From: Tardiphaga sp. P9-11
GTDB lineage: Bacteria > Pseudomonadota > Alphaproteobacteria > Rhizobiales > Xanthobacteraceae
Length of the DNA stretch: 64,000 nucleotides
Assembly: GCF_008329525.1 (NCBI RefSeq)
Contig: NZ_NPKQ01000002.1
Coordinates: 310,001-374,000 of the forward strand
Direction: 5' to 3'
Under the pieces are notes generated by a model, which saw nothing but the letters and a program-made list of their open reading frames with translations, ran no database searches and was not told the DNA's origin. A program made the position numbers and the translations under genes. Below are positions 25,230 to 33,250 of this stretch, piece after piece. The stretch's first letter is position 1, and each line of letters opens with the position of its first letter.

Positions 25230-26090
25230 TTACGCCAGCACGGTCTTGCCGCTCTTGATCACGGTAACGCCGCGCTCTTTTACTTTCGCCTCGAACGACA
25301 CCACGTTGCCGTCCTTCCACAGATCCATGCTCACAGTCTCGCCGGGATAGACCGGCGATGAGAAGCGGACCGCGTGCTGCCTGAAGGCGGACGGATCGTA
25401 GTCGGCATAGGTCTGCAGCACGCCGCGGCAGGTCAGGCCATAGGTGCACATGCCGTGCAGGATCGGGCGCGGAAAGCCGGCGCGCTTGGCGAATTCGGGA
25501 TCGCTATGCAGCGGGTTGCGGTCGCCGCACAGGCGATAGATCAGCGCCTGGTCGGGCCGCGTGGTGATGTCGATGGTACGGTCCGGCGCGCGCTTCGGCA
25601 TCGCATGCGGTTCGGGCTGGCCTTCGGACTTGCCGCCGAAGCCGCCATCGCCGCGCGCGAAACGCGAGGCCACGAGAGTCGCCAGCGCTTCGCCGGCTTC
25701 ATCGCGCAGGATGGTCTGGTGCAGGATCACCGCGCCCTTGTCGGCGCCCTTGTCGAACACGCCGAGCACGCTGCTATCGGCAGTGATCCTGGCAGCGACC
25801 GGCATCGGCTTGTGAAAGGTGATATCGCGCTCGCCGTCGACGACCAGCAGCTTGTTGAGATTCATCTCGCCGGGGCTCGAGCCCCAGGCAGCGACCGACG
25901 CATAGGTCGGCACGACTTTCAGCGGGCGCGGCGTGTAGGTGCCCTCGTTGACGAAAGCGAGTTCCTTCTCGTCCATCGGATCGGCGCCCATGCCGATGCC
26001 GTAGGCGTAGAGCATCACTTCGCGATCGGTCCAGGCATACTTCTGGCCGATGTTCTTCATCGCCATCATCGCTTCGTAGTTGATGGGCAT
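25230..26090 (-). CDS. MaoC-family enoyl-CoA hydratase (hydratase 2 type)
   Basis: This 286-residue protein has two hot-dog domains. The N-terminal half starts MPINYEAMMAMKNIGQKYAWTDREVMLYA, and the C-terminal half carries the R-specific hydratase motif DRNPLHSDPEFAKRAGFPRPILHGMCTYG (about residues 192-220) with the Asp/His catalytic pair. It hydrates a 2-enoyl-CoA to the (R)-3-hydroxy form. Together with the SDR downstream this gives the two steps performed by the peroxisomal multifunctional enzyme. The likely substrate is a branched or cyclic acyl-CoA; this is inference. Confidence 0.9.
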   Translation of the reverse strand: MPINYEAMMAMKNIGQKYAWTDREVMLYAYGIGMGADPMDEKELAFVNEGTYTPRPLKVVPTYASVAAWGSSPGEMNLNKLLVVDGERDITFHKPMPVAARITADSSVLGVFDKGADKGAVILHQTILRDEAGEALATLVASRFARGDGGFGGKSEGQPEPHAMPKRAPDRTIDITTRPDQALIYRLCGDRNPLHSDPEFAKRAGFPRPILHGMCTYGLTCRGVLQTYADYDPSAFRQHAVRFSSPVYPGETVSMDLWKDGNVVSFEAKVKERGVTVIKSGKTVLA

Positions 26091-26136
26091 TGGCTTTCGC
26101 TCCCAGTTTCTTGTTCGTTACGTCGAGTGGTGATTT

Positions 26137-26176
26137 CAGACTGTCATCACCCGCGAAAGCGCGTGATGACAGTCTG
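26137..26176. repeat. 14-bp perfect inverted repeat inside the operon
   Basis: CAGACTGTCATCAC (26137-26150) is perfectly complementary to GTGATGACAGTCTG (26163-26176), with a loop of CCGCGAAAGCGC that can pair further. It sits between the DUF35 and MaoC genes and has no T-run on the minus strand, so it looks more like an mRNA-stability or interspersed palindromic element than a terminator. Confidence 0.75.
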
Positions 26177-26186
26177 AGTACGATGC

Positions 26187-26576
26187 TTACGCCGGCGTGA
26201 AGAACGGCAGCGGTGCGCCGTCGGTTTGCTTCCACACCACCTTGACCTTCTGGCCGATCTTCACCGTCGTCAGATCGCAATCGACGATGTTGGTCTGTAC
26301 TGACGGACCTTCCTTCAGCGTCACATAGGCGATCACGTAAGGGCCGGTCGCCGATTTACGCATGTGGCTGTAGGTGTAGATCTCGCCCTCACCCGACGAC
26401 TGCTCCCATTCGGTCTTGTCGGAGAAACAGAACGGGCAGATCGCGCGCGGGAAGAAGTGCGCTTCGCCGCAGGTCGTGCAGCGCTTGATCATGAACTTGC
26501 CGTCCTTGGCCGCATCCCAGAACGGCTGCGATTCAGGATTGCCAACAGGGGTCGGATACTTCTTGGCTTCAGTCAT
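26187..26576 (-). CDS. DUF35 OB-fold/zinc-ribbon protein, thiolase partner
   Basis: This 129-residue protein has an N-terminal zinc ribbon (CTTCGEAHFFPRAICPFC, two CxxC pairs) and an OB fold (about residues 60-125). Such proteins bind to non-canonical thiolases and help with CoA substrates. Its ATG at 26576 overlaps the TAA of the thiolase gene by one base (TAATG), which indicates translational coupling and a one-to-one complex. The longer reading up to 26759 runs through the thiolase gene and is not needed. Confidence 0.9.
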   Translation of the reverse strand: MTEAKKYPTPVGNPESQPFWDAAKDGKFMIKRCTTCGEAHFFPRAICPFCFSDKTEWEQSSGEGEIYTYSHMRKSATGPYVIAYVTLKEGPSVQTNIVDCDLTTVKIGQKVKVVWKQTDGAPLPFFTPA

Positions 26577-27724
26577 TACACGCGCTCCAGAATAGCGGTC
26601 GATGCGGCGTGACGCACGCCGAGCAGGCCTCCGGTGCCATGCGCAATCGCGAGATCGCAATTCGGCACCTGCACTTTGGGATGGGCTTCGCCGCGCAGCT
26701 GGCGCACGGCTTCGAGGATCTTGGTCATACCGCCGCGATTGACGGGATGGTTGCTGCACAGGCCGCCACCATCGGTGTTGAACGGCAGCTTGCCGACGCC
26801 CGAGATCAGGTTGCCGTCGGCGACGAACTTGCCGCCGTCGCCCTTCTTGCAGAAGCCGAGGTCCTCGAGCTGCATCAGGACGGTGATGGTGAAGCTGTCA
26901 TAGATCGACGCGTACTTCATGTCCTGCGGCGTCACGCCGGCTTCCTCGAAAGCACGCGGACCGGACCACACACCTGCGGAGTAAGTCAGGTCGAGATCCT
27001 TGCCGCCGCGCGGACCCTTCATGGCTTCGCCGTGGCCGATCAGGCGCACCAGCGGCTTCTTCAGGCTCTTCGCGATTTCGGGCGTGGTGACGATCATCGC
27101 GCCACCGCCGTCACTGACGACGCAGCAATCCATGCGATGCAGCGGATCGGAGATCATCGGCGAGTTCAGCACGTCCTCGACGGTGACGACGTCCTTGAGC
27201 ATCGCGTGCGGGTTGTATTGCGCGTGATGCGAGGCCGCGACCTTGATCCAGGCGAGTTGTTCGCTGGTCGTACCGTAGTCGTGCATGTGACGCATGGCAC
27301 ACATGCCATAGGCATTGTGCGTGGTAGCGCCAAAAGCGGTTTCGAAATCGGCTTCGGCGCCCTGCAGGCGCGGTGGCATCACGCCGGTGCGCGGCTTGCC
27401 GGCCAGTGTAACGAGTGCGATCGAGCACTTGCCCGCAGCAATCGCCTGCGCGGCATGGCCGAGATGAATGATGTAGGAGCAGCCACCGGTCTCCGTTGAA
27501 TCGACATGGCGCGGCTTGAGGCCGAGATAGTCGACCATCGGCCATAGGCCTCCCTGCGCATCGCCGGCGCAGAAATAGCCGTCGACGTCCTTATGGGAGA
27601 GGCCTGCATCTTCGAGCGCGCCCTTGGCGACTTCGGCATGCAACTGCGCGATGGATTTATCCGGCGCATGCCGGGTCGGGTGTTCGTAGATGCCGGCGAT
27701 ATATGCCTTGCCCTTGATGCTCAA
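26576..27724 (-). CDS. Thiolase-superfamily protein (SCP2/DUF35-associated type)
   Basis: This protein of about 382 residues has a thiolase fold; ETGGCSYIIHLGHAAQAI surrounds the probable nucleophilic cysteine, and NTDGGGLCSNHPVNRGGMTKI and AHGTGG form the C-terminal loops. It would cleave or condense acyl-CoA chains. No ATG is well placed; I chose TTG at 27724, which has GGAG seven bases upstream and gives MSIKGKAYIAG, a usual start for this family. The longer frame starts at 27799. It is the first gene of the cluster with the DUF35, MaoC, SDR and DapA-like genes. Confidence 0.85.
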   Translation of the reverse strand: MSIKGKAYIAGIYEHPTRHAPDKSIAQLHAEVAKGALEDAGLSHKDVDGYFCAGDAQGGLWPMVDYLGLKPRHVDSTETGGCSYIIHLGHAAQAIAAGKCSIALVTLAGKPRTGVMPPRLQGAEADFETAFGATTHNAYGMCAMRHMHDYGTTSEQLAWIKVAASHHAQYNPHAMLKDVVTVEDVLNSPMISDPLHRMDCCVVSDGGGAMIVTTPEIAKSLKKPLVRLIGHGEAMKGPRGGKDLDLTYSAGVWSGPRAFEEAGVTPQDMKYASIYDSFTITVLMQLEDLGFCKKGDGGKFVADGNLISGVGKLPFNTDGGGLCSNHPVNRGGMTKILEAVRQLRGEAHPKVQVPNCDLAIAHGTGGLLGVRHAASTAILERV

Positions 27725-28782
27725 ACGTCTCTCCGATTTGTGTTTCGTCCAGTTCAGTTTTTTGTGACCTTTCGCGGCAGCCTTGGCAAGCGACAACATT
27801 TCACGCTGCGGACGTGAATTTCACAGAGCGGAATGGATGCAACACAGCCGGGAGCTTTTTCGTCGGTGATTTAGCTGTTTACCAATCTGGTCAGCGAGCT
27901 CTCACAAAAGCGGAGGTCTGGATTTCCGGAAGTGGTGGGCTGGACTCCGCCGAGGATAGCGCGCGCGTTACGCGCAGGCCGCGACGTTCGATGCGGATTC
28001 AACTGTCAAACAGCCACTGCTCTTCGGACGCGCGTCATCACCCCTGTTGTTTGCGGCGCGGGGGCGCCGTCGTCTATCGCATTCCCACCCTCCCTTGAGA
28101 GGGCGCGCGGAACGCCGGGTGCCCGTTGCACCCTTGGGCCTGATGCGATGCGGTCTTCCGCAATAGTGAATGCATCAGGACTTTCGGACGCGCAGGGCAA
28201 GTGCCCAGCGTTCCGCACGCGGTGTTTGACGGGGTGCCCGGCTTTCCAGATGAACCCTCAGACCCACCATTATTAGACCCCATTGCGATGAGGTCGGATT
28301 AGCGCAGCCAAGAACCGAACGCCTCGGATGAAGTCGTCCGTCACTCTGTCCAAAGGGTCTTTCCATCCGAAGGTCGGCCGTCTCCTTGCCAGTGGCAGTG
28401 CTGGCGCAGATCCGTCCTGCCCGAAGACAGACGTCCCCCATGAACCGCGTGACGCCGCATCTCCGGCGCCCACCGCATCCCACCCCGCGAACGTGACGAT
28501 CGCGATCGCCCCTCTCGGTGGGGCAGGACGAAGGGGAATATAATCAAAGAAGGGATATTGTCAACGGCGGGTAGGAAAAAATGTTTAAGCGCCCCACACT
28601 GTCATTCCGGGGCTGCGCGCCTTCGCGCAGGCGAACCTCAGCCACTCCAATTGGAGTGGCGGGGAATCTCGACATGTTCAGCGCAAAACACTCCGGGATT
28701 CCGGGTTCGCTTCGGCGGCATTACCGCCTTCGCGCGCCCCGGAATGACGAGGCTGGAGCAATGATGACGAGCGAGCCCTGCC
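27725..28782. other. Gene-free stretch of about 1 kb with repeats
   Basis: I find no credible gene on either strand; the reading frames here have poor starts and atypical protein composition. The middle part (about 28060-28545) contains many short palindromes, for example GGGTGCCCGTTGCACCC. From memory it resembles a dispersed intergenic sequence of Bradyrhizobium and Rhodopseudomonas genomes. A paired palindromic element occupies 28601-28748. Confidence 0.55.
28601..28748. repeat. Paired palindromic repeat with inverted ends
   Basis: The ends GTCATTCCGGGGC (28601-28613) and GCCCCGGAATGAC (28736-28748) are perfect inverted repeats. The left half contains the palindrome CCACTCCAATTGGAGTGG and matches the repeat at 25152-25220 in opposite orientation; the right half is a diverged copy in the reverse direction. 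This is the layout of a two-unit REP element (BIME). Confidence 0.8.
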
Positions 28783-29220
28783 CTACAGCAGTCCCAGTTC
28801 CCGCAGCTCGCGCCGCATCGGCTCCGGCATAGCTTCGATACTCGCCGCGGCCTTGCCGAGATCCGGCGGCGCGTCCTTGTCGGTGAGATAGCGCCAGCCC
28901 TGGAACGGGCGCAGCGGGCGCGGCGCGACGGTGACGGGTTTCGGCTGCATCACCACGCGACAGCGATTGATACCGTCGCTGTCACGGAACGGTTCGATGG
29001 CCAAAATCTTTTCGCGCAAAGCGATCTCGCCCTTGATCACCCAGTAGAGCGACCCGCCGTCGAGCAGTTCGGCATCGCGCTTGGGCACCATGCGGGTGAT
29101 GTGGATGTGATGCTGGGGCGCGCCACGCGCTTTTGCTGCACGCATCCGTTCAGCGAGATAGCTCTTGAAATCCGCGATGGATTCACAGCCGACGGCGAGC
29201 TTGATGAGATGCAGGGGCAT
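28783..29220 (-). CDS. DUF1489-family protein
   Basis: This 145-residue protein matches a family widespread and nearly always single-copy in alphaproteobacteria. It opens with HLIKLAVGCESIADF and contains TRMVPKRDAELLDGGSLYWVIKG and FQGWRYL. It is soluble with no signal. The function is not known. It lies just right of the repeat element and left of an unknown membrane protein gene on the same strand, with a 50-base gap. Confidence 0.88.
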   Translation of the reverse strand: MPLHLIKLAVGCESIADFKSYLAERMRAAKARGAPQHHIHITRMVPKRDAELLDGGSLYWVIKGEIALREKILAIEPFRDSDGINRCRVVMQPKPVTVAPRPLRPFQGWRYLTDKDAPPDLGKAAASIEAMPEPMRRELRELGLL

Positions 29221-29270
29221 AGGTCAGAAATCAGCACCAAGACGCGGTTTTATAAGGCGTTATCCACCGC

Positions 29271-30221
29271 TCAGTTATCGGCCCGCGGAGCTTCCGGCGC
29301 AAGCTGCACAGGCGCTGCGGCGGCAGGTGCCTGTGGACGAGCGGCAGCCTTCGCTGCGGGTTGCTTCTTCGCCGCAGCGGGCGGAGTTGCCGACGTAGCG
29401 CGTGGCGCAGGCGCCTGCGCATTGGCCGCTGCCGGTGGCTTCACGGGCGTTTCCGTCATGATCGAGATCGGCGGGATCGACGACGAGGACGGGAAATCGG
29501 CCGTGGTCGGCTTGCCGGTCGGAACCGACGCCGGCAACCCCACCAGCGCGCCCGTCGCAGCGGCTGCAGCCGCAGGCGGCGCATTCCAGCCGGGCGCATA
29601 GCGCGTCACGAGACCCTCATAAGTGCGCTCTTCCATATTAGAGGCAATCTGCTTGTGATCGGTCAGCGCGGCATAGGCAGCGCAGCTCTCCGGCATGCAG
29701 CGATCGCGCGACTGCAATACATACGCGACCAGACCGTAGCGATCACGCTCGATCGCGCGGCGCAGCCCGGCCAGTTCGGGCGTCATGGATTTATTCGCTG
29801 CGGCGACATCGCCATACGAGATCAAACGATTGATCTGCGCAGCCGAGGCCGATACGGCAGCCGCCACAGAATCCGCCGAGCCGAACAGCACCTTCTCGCA
29901 ACCCGCGAGCACCATATCGCCGGCGAGATCGTCGAGGCAGGACAGCGCTGGCAGCGAGGCATTCACCTGAGGCGCTGCAACGACGGAGGGCGATGCGCCC
30001 TGCCCTGCGGTTTCGGATTTGCGCAGCGTCGCTGCAGCGGCAACGCCGATCGCCAGCAGCGTGATCACGGTCAGCGCGCCATTGGCGACAGACTTCTCGG
30101 CACGCAGCAGCGTCGCCAGCACGATCAGGGCGAAGAAGACGGAGGCCGCCAGCGCGAGCCACATCGGAAGCGTCGGCGCGCGCCAGATTTGATCGAGCGA
30201 ATTCGCCCATACCCCGTTCAT
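29271..30221 (-). CDS. Hypothetical membrane protein with Ala/Pro-rich tail
   Basis: This 316-residue protein begins with two membrane helices (about residues 17-40 and 48-66). A periplasmic domain with five cysteines follows (SCLDDLAGDMVLAGCEKVLF, RDRCMPESCAAY), then a 90-residue tail rich in Ala and Pro. The regular cysteine pairs suggest two disulphides, and the tail could span the periplasm or contact the wall. I know no named family for it. It is not an obvious operon member. Confidence 0.65.
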   Translation of the reverse strand: MNGVWANSLDQIWRAPTLPMWLALAASVFFALIVLATLLRAEKSVANGALTVITLLAIGVAAAATLRKSETAGQGASPSVVAAPQVNASLPALSCLDDLAGDMVLAGCEKVLFGSADSVAAAVSASAAQINRLISYGDVAAANKSMTPELAGLRRAIERDRYGLVAYVLQSRDRCMPESCAAYAALTDHKQIASNMEERTYEGLVTRYAPGWNAPPAAAAAATGALVGLPASVPTGKPTTADFPSSSSIPPISIMTETPVKPPAAANAQAPAPRATSATPPAAAKKQPAAKAAARPQAPAAAAPVQLAPEAPRADN

Positions 30222-30370
30222 CGAGTCGTCCCTGCATATGTGGAAGCCAATTTTCCAAAGAAAGCCCTGCTTCCGAAGAAAATGCTTCCAAAGAAAGTCG
30301 GGTTGCCATGAACCCGCAATATGCGGTTGTTATGGCACGGCCGCGGTCATGACGAAATCGTGGCGACGCT

Positions 30371-30403
30371 GGCCTGGATTCTGACGAAACCAGAATCCAG
30401 GCC
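30371..30403. repeat. 13-bp perfect hairpin
   Basis: GGCCTGGATTCTG (30371-30383) and CAGAATCCAGGCC (30391-30403) pair perfectly round a 7-base loop. The T-run on the plus side (30408-30418) faces away from both minus-strand neighbours, so it would end plus-strand transcripts or is a dispersed palindrome. Confidence 0.7.
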
Positions 30404-30421
30404 CCATCTTTTTATTTTGAC

Positions 30422-30465
30422 GCGTTTTCTGGACGCGAACCGGTATCCACTTCGCTCGAAAACGC
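30422..30465. repeat. Nested palindromic repeat
   Basis: GCGTTTTC (30422-30429) pairs with GAAAACGC (30458-30465), and inside it GCGAA pairs with TTCGC around CCGGTATCCAC. From memory it matches a 45-50 base repeat common in rhizobial genomes. It lies directly before the glutathione-transferase stop codon. Confidence 0.6.
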
Positions 30466-30466
30466 T

Positions 30467-31123
30467 TCAGTCATCCTCGAAACGCGGGATGACGATGGTT
30501 TCGGCAAGACCCTCGTCGGTCCATTGCCGGAACGCCGGCAGCGCCTGCATCGTGTCCATATAGGCGCGCGCTTCCGGCGTGACATCGATGTCGTAAGTCA
30601 GGAACCGGTGTACCACCGGCGCATACATGGCATCCGCGCCGCTGAAGGCGCCGAACAGATACGGGCCAAACGCGCTGTAACGCGCGCGGCAATCGGCCCA
30701 GATCTGCTGGATGCGCCTGATATTGGCCTTGGCATCGTCGGACAGCGCCTTGGCCCGGACCGGCCGGTGCAGATTCATACCGCATTCGTTGCGCAGCGGC
30801 ATGAAGCCGGAATGCATCTCGGCGGACACCGAGCGCGCATGGGCGCGCGCGGCCCGGTCTTCCGGCCAGAGCATGGCGTCGGGAAAACGCTCTGCGGCAT
30901 ATTCGATGATCGCCAGCGAATCCCACACGGTGATCTCGCCATCCACCAGTGCCGGCACCTTGCCGGACGGGGTGACGTCCAGAATGCGCTGCTTGTCGGC
31001 GGCATCCGTGTACAGCGGCACAAACACCTCCGCGAAGGGGATGCCGGCAGCCTTCAGCGCAACCCACGGCCGCATCGACCACGACGAATAATTCTTGTTA
31101 CCGATCACCAGCGTCAGCGACAT
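30467..31123 (-). CDS. Glutathione S-transferase family protein
   Basis: This 218-residue protein starts at the ATG at 31123 after AAGGAGTGGTTG. The N-terminal thioredoxin-fold part has GNKNYSSWSMRPWVALKAAGIPF, with a serine-rich active-site loop, and SGKVPALVDGEITVWDSLAIIEYAAERFP, the usual glutathione-binding stretch. The C-terminal helical domain follows. This subgroup is common in alphaproteobacteria and its substrate is not known. A longer reading from 31156 is not supported. Confidence 0.9.
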   Translation of the reverse strand: MSLTLVIGNKNYSSWSMRPWVALKAAGIPFAEVFVPLYTDAADKQRILDVTPSGKVPALVDGEITVWDSLAIIEYAAERFPDAMLWPEDRAARAHARSVSAEMHSGFMPLRNECGMNLHRPVRAKALSDDAKANIRRIQQIWADCRARYSAFGPYLFGAFSGADAMYAPVVHRFLTYDIDVTPEARAYMDTMQALPAFRQWTDEGLAETIVIPRFEDD

Positions 31124-31248
31124 CAACCACTCCTTGCGAGACCGGTAAATTGCCACGCATGCGCCTCTGCAAGCAAGCTGCGTGCACAGGCTTGTTGCTG
31201 CATCACGGCATGCGTGGCAGAAGTGCCAACTGATACAGTAGGTGCTTC

Positions 31249-31968
31249 ATGATCAACTATTCCTGGGTCGACGTCTTCGCGCTGGGCTTCTTCATCCTGG
31301 AGTGGACGACCTATGCGATCACGCTGGAGCACACCAAATACGGCCGCGACAGCCTGTCGGCACGCATGCACGCCTATCGTGAGGTCTGGATGCGCCGCTT
31401 GCTGGAGCGCGACGCGCGCATCGTCGATACCCATATCATGACCTCGCTGCAGAACGGCACCGCCTGGTTCGCATCGACCACGCTGATCGCCATCGGCGGC
31501 TCGCTGGCACTGCTGCGCGCCACCAACGAAGTGATGCCGATGATGCAGAACCTGCCGCTCGGCTTCAACACCACGCCCGGCATGTGGGAGATCAAATGCT
31601 TCGGGCTGATTCTGATTTTCGTCTATGCGTTCTTCAAATTCGCCTGGTCGTACCGGCTGTTCAACTACGTCGCGATCCTGATCGGCGCGATGCCGCTGGC
31701 CTCGAAGCGCGACACACCGGAGGCCGAAGCGCATGTGGTGCGCACGACCAGGATGTTCGGCGCGGCAGCGCGGCACTTCAACCGCGGGCAGCGCGCTTTC
31801 TTCTTCGCGCTCGGTTATCTCGGCTGGTTCGTCAGCCCGTGGGTGTTTCTGGTCTCGACGGCAGCCGTGGTGATCGTGACCTGGCGCCGGCAATTCGCCT
31901 CCAATGCCTGGCAGGCCATGGCGCCCGATGCCGAGTTGAGGGTTACCCCGCGAAATCCTGCGGCGTAA
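31249..31968 (+). CDS. DUF599-family membrane protein
   Basis: This 239-residue inner-membrane protein has four predicted helices (near residues 8-26, 70-90, 118-140 and 190-215). It shows the family hallmarks: YREVWMRRLLERDARIVDTHIMTSLQNGTAWFASTTLIAIGG and a RAFFFALGYLGWFVSP segment. The role is not known. Its 3' end overlaps by 26 bases with the convergent TonB-like gene. Confidence 0.88.
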   Translation: MINYSWVDVFALGFFILEWTTYAITLEHTKYGRDSLSARMHAYREVWMRRLLERDARIVDTHIMTSLQNGTAWFASTTLIAIGGSLALLRATNEVMPMMQNLPLGFNTTPGMWEIKCFGLILIFVYAFFKFAWSYRLFNYVAILIGAMPLASKRDTPEAEAHVVRTTRMFGAAARHFNRGQRAFFFALGYLGWFVSPWVFLVSTAAVVIVTWRRQFASNAWQAMAPDAELRVTPRNPAA

Positions 31969-32818
31969 AATCGAGATCAAGCACTTTCCACTCGTCGTAC
32001 TTGTCGGCCGGCAGCATCGCATAGGGCTGGCAGGCTTCCAGCGCCTGTTTGGCCGCCTGCATCAGCAGCGCGGCCTTCGCCGGCCGCCGGACCTCGATCA
32101 CCGTGGGTTCGGCGACCAGCCGGCCATCCGGCGAGAACACCGCGCGCAGCTTGACCCTGGCGTCATCGCCGCGGGCAACGGTGGCGGGCAATTTCGAACA
32201 GGTTTTGAGATGCCGCCGGAAGGCGCCGATGTCGAGCTTCGACAGATCCGCCTGTTCCGAGGCTCCGCCGCCAAACCCCTCCGGCAATCCCAGCATGACG
32301 CCGTATTTCACGGTGATGTCCGCCTCGGGCTGCGGCGGCACCTGCTGCGGCCCGGGCTGCGGTGCCGGAGGCTGCGACTGCAGGGCTGCCTGCTGTTGCG
32401 CTTGCTGCTGCGGCGGCGGTTGCTGGGCCGCCGGCTGCTGAGCGGCTTGTTGCTGTGCTGACGGCGCGGGTTGCTGCGGGGACGTCTTCTGTGGCTGCGG
32501 CGGCGTATTTTGAGTCGACGACTGCGGCTTGGCGGCTGTGGCCTGCGTCTTCTGCTCTTCCAAAGTCGGCTTGTTGGTCAAATCAGGCAGCCTGAATTCC
32601 GGCTTTTCCGGTTCCGGCTTCTTCTCCGGCTCCGGCGGCGTCTCTTCAGCCTTCTTTTCAGCCTCCGCGAGCTCCTGCGGCGTCACCAGATCGACGGCAA
32701 CGCTCTCCTCATGGTGCTCGGCCGGCCGCGCATCGGCGAAGTACACGCCGGTCGCCAAAGCGAGATGGCACGCCACCGAGATGGCAATCGCTGCGCTGAT
32801 GAGGTGCTTTGGTTCCAT
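31943..32818 (-). CDS. TonB/TolA-like energy-transducing protein
   Basis: This protein of 291 residues has one N-terminal membrane helix (residues 6-28), a long acidic-to-Pro/Gln-rich linker (about 45-175, PEPEKKPEPEKPEF then QQ repeats) and a C-terminal domain (about 200-291). The latter contains HLKTCSKLPATVARGDDARVKLRAVFSPDGRLV, the fold-like pattern of TonB/TolA C-termini. ExbB, ExbD, TolQ and TolR are not nearby, so the partner is unknown. The ATG at 32818 has only a weak AGG upstream. Confidence 0.7.
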   Translation of the reverse strand: MEPKHLISAAIAISVACHLALATGVYFADARPAEHHEESVAVDLVTPQELAEAEKKAEETPPEPEKKPEPEKPEFRLPDLTNKPTLEEQKTQATAAKPQSSTQNTPPQPQKTSPQQPAPSAQQQAAQQPAAQQPPPQQQAQQQAALQSQPPAPQPGPQQVPPQPEADITVKYGVMLGLPEGFGGGASEQADLSKLDIGAFRRHLKTCSKLPATVARGDDARVKLRAVFSPDGRLVAEPTVIEVRRPAKAALLMQAAKQALEACQPYAMLPADKYDEWKVLDLDFTPQDFAG

Positions 32819-32934
32819 ACGCCTAACGGGACTTCTGTACGCCGACTGGCCGGACCATAGCGCCGCGCCCCTCCCCGCGCCATGACCGCCATGCCACAGC
32901 TTGCGTCGCGCGGTGCGATCGGTCATGGCAGTGC

Positions 32935-33246
32935 ATGGCCAAATCCCCTCCGAAGACCCCGAAGCCGTCAGCCGCCAAGCTGGCCCCGAAACCCAAGCCC
33001 TTGCCACTCGACGAGGCCATCCTCGACGCGCTCACCCGCAACGGCGCGGGCACGCTGAGCCCGCCGGAGATCGCGCATGTGATCGAGCCTGAGGGCGACT
33101 GGCACGCGCTGCTGATGCCGATCCGCCGCGCGGCGGTCACACTGGCGCTGGCCGGCCGGCTGGTGATCTATCGCAAGGGCAAGCCGGTCGAAGATCCCAA
33201 CGACTTCCGCGGCGTGTATCGGTTGGGGCTGCCGAAGCCCGAGTGA
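32935..33246 (+). CDS. DUF3253-family protein
   Basis: This 103-residue protein has a Lys/Pro-rich start (KSPPKTPKPSAAKLAPKPKPLP) and a small winged-helix-like domain: ILDALTRNGAGTLSPPEIAHVIEPEGDWHALLMPIRRAAVTLALAGRLVIYRKGKPV. This matches DUF3253. It resembles a DNA-binding fold but its role is not known. It is divergent from the TonB-like gene with about 115 bases between. Confidence 0.85.
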   Translation: MAKSPPKTPKPSAAKLAPKPKPLPLDEAILDALTRNGAGTLSPPEIAHVIEPEGDWHALLMPIRRAAVTLALAGRLVIYRKGKPVEDPNDFRGVYRLGLPKPE

Positions 33247-33250
33247 GGCA

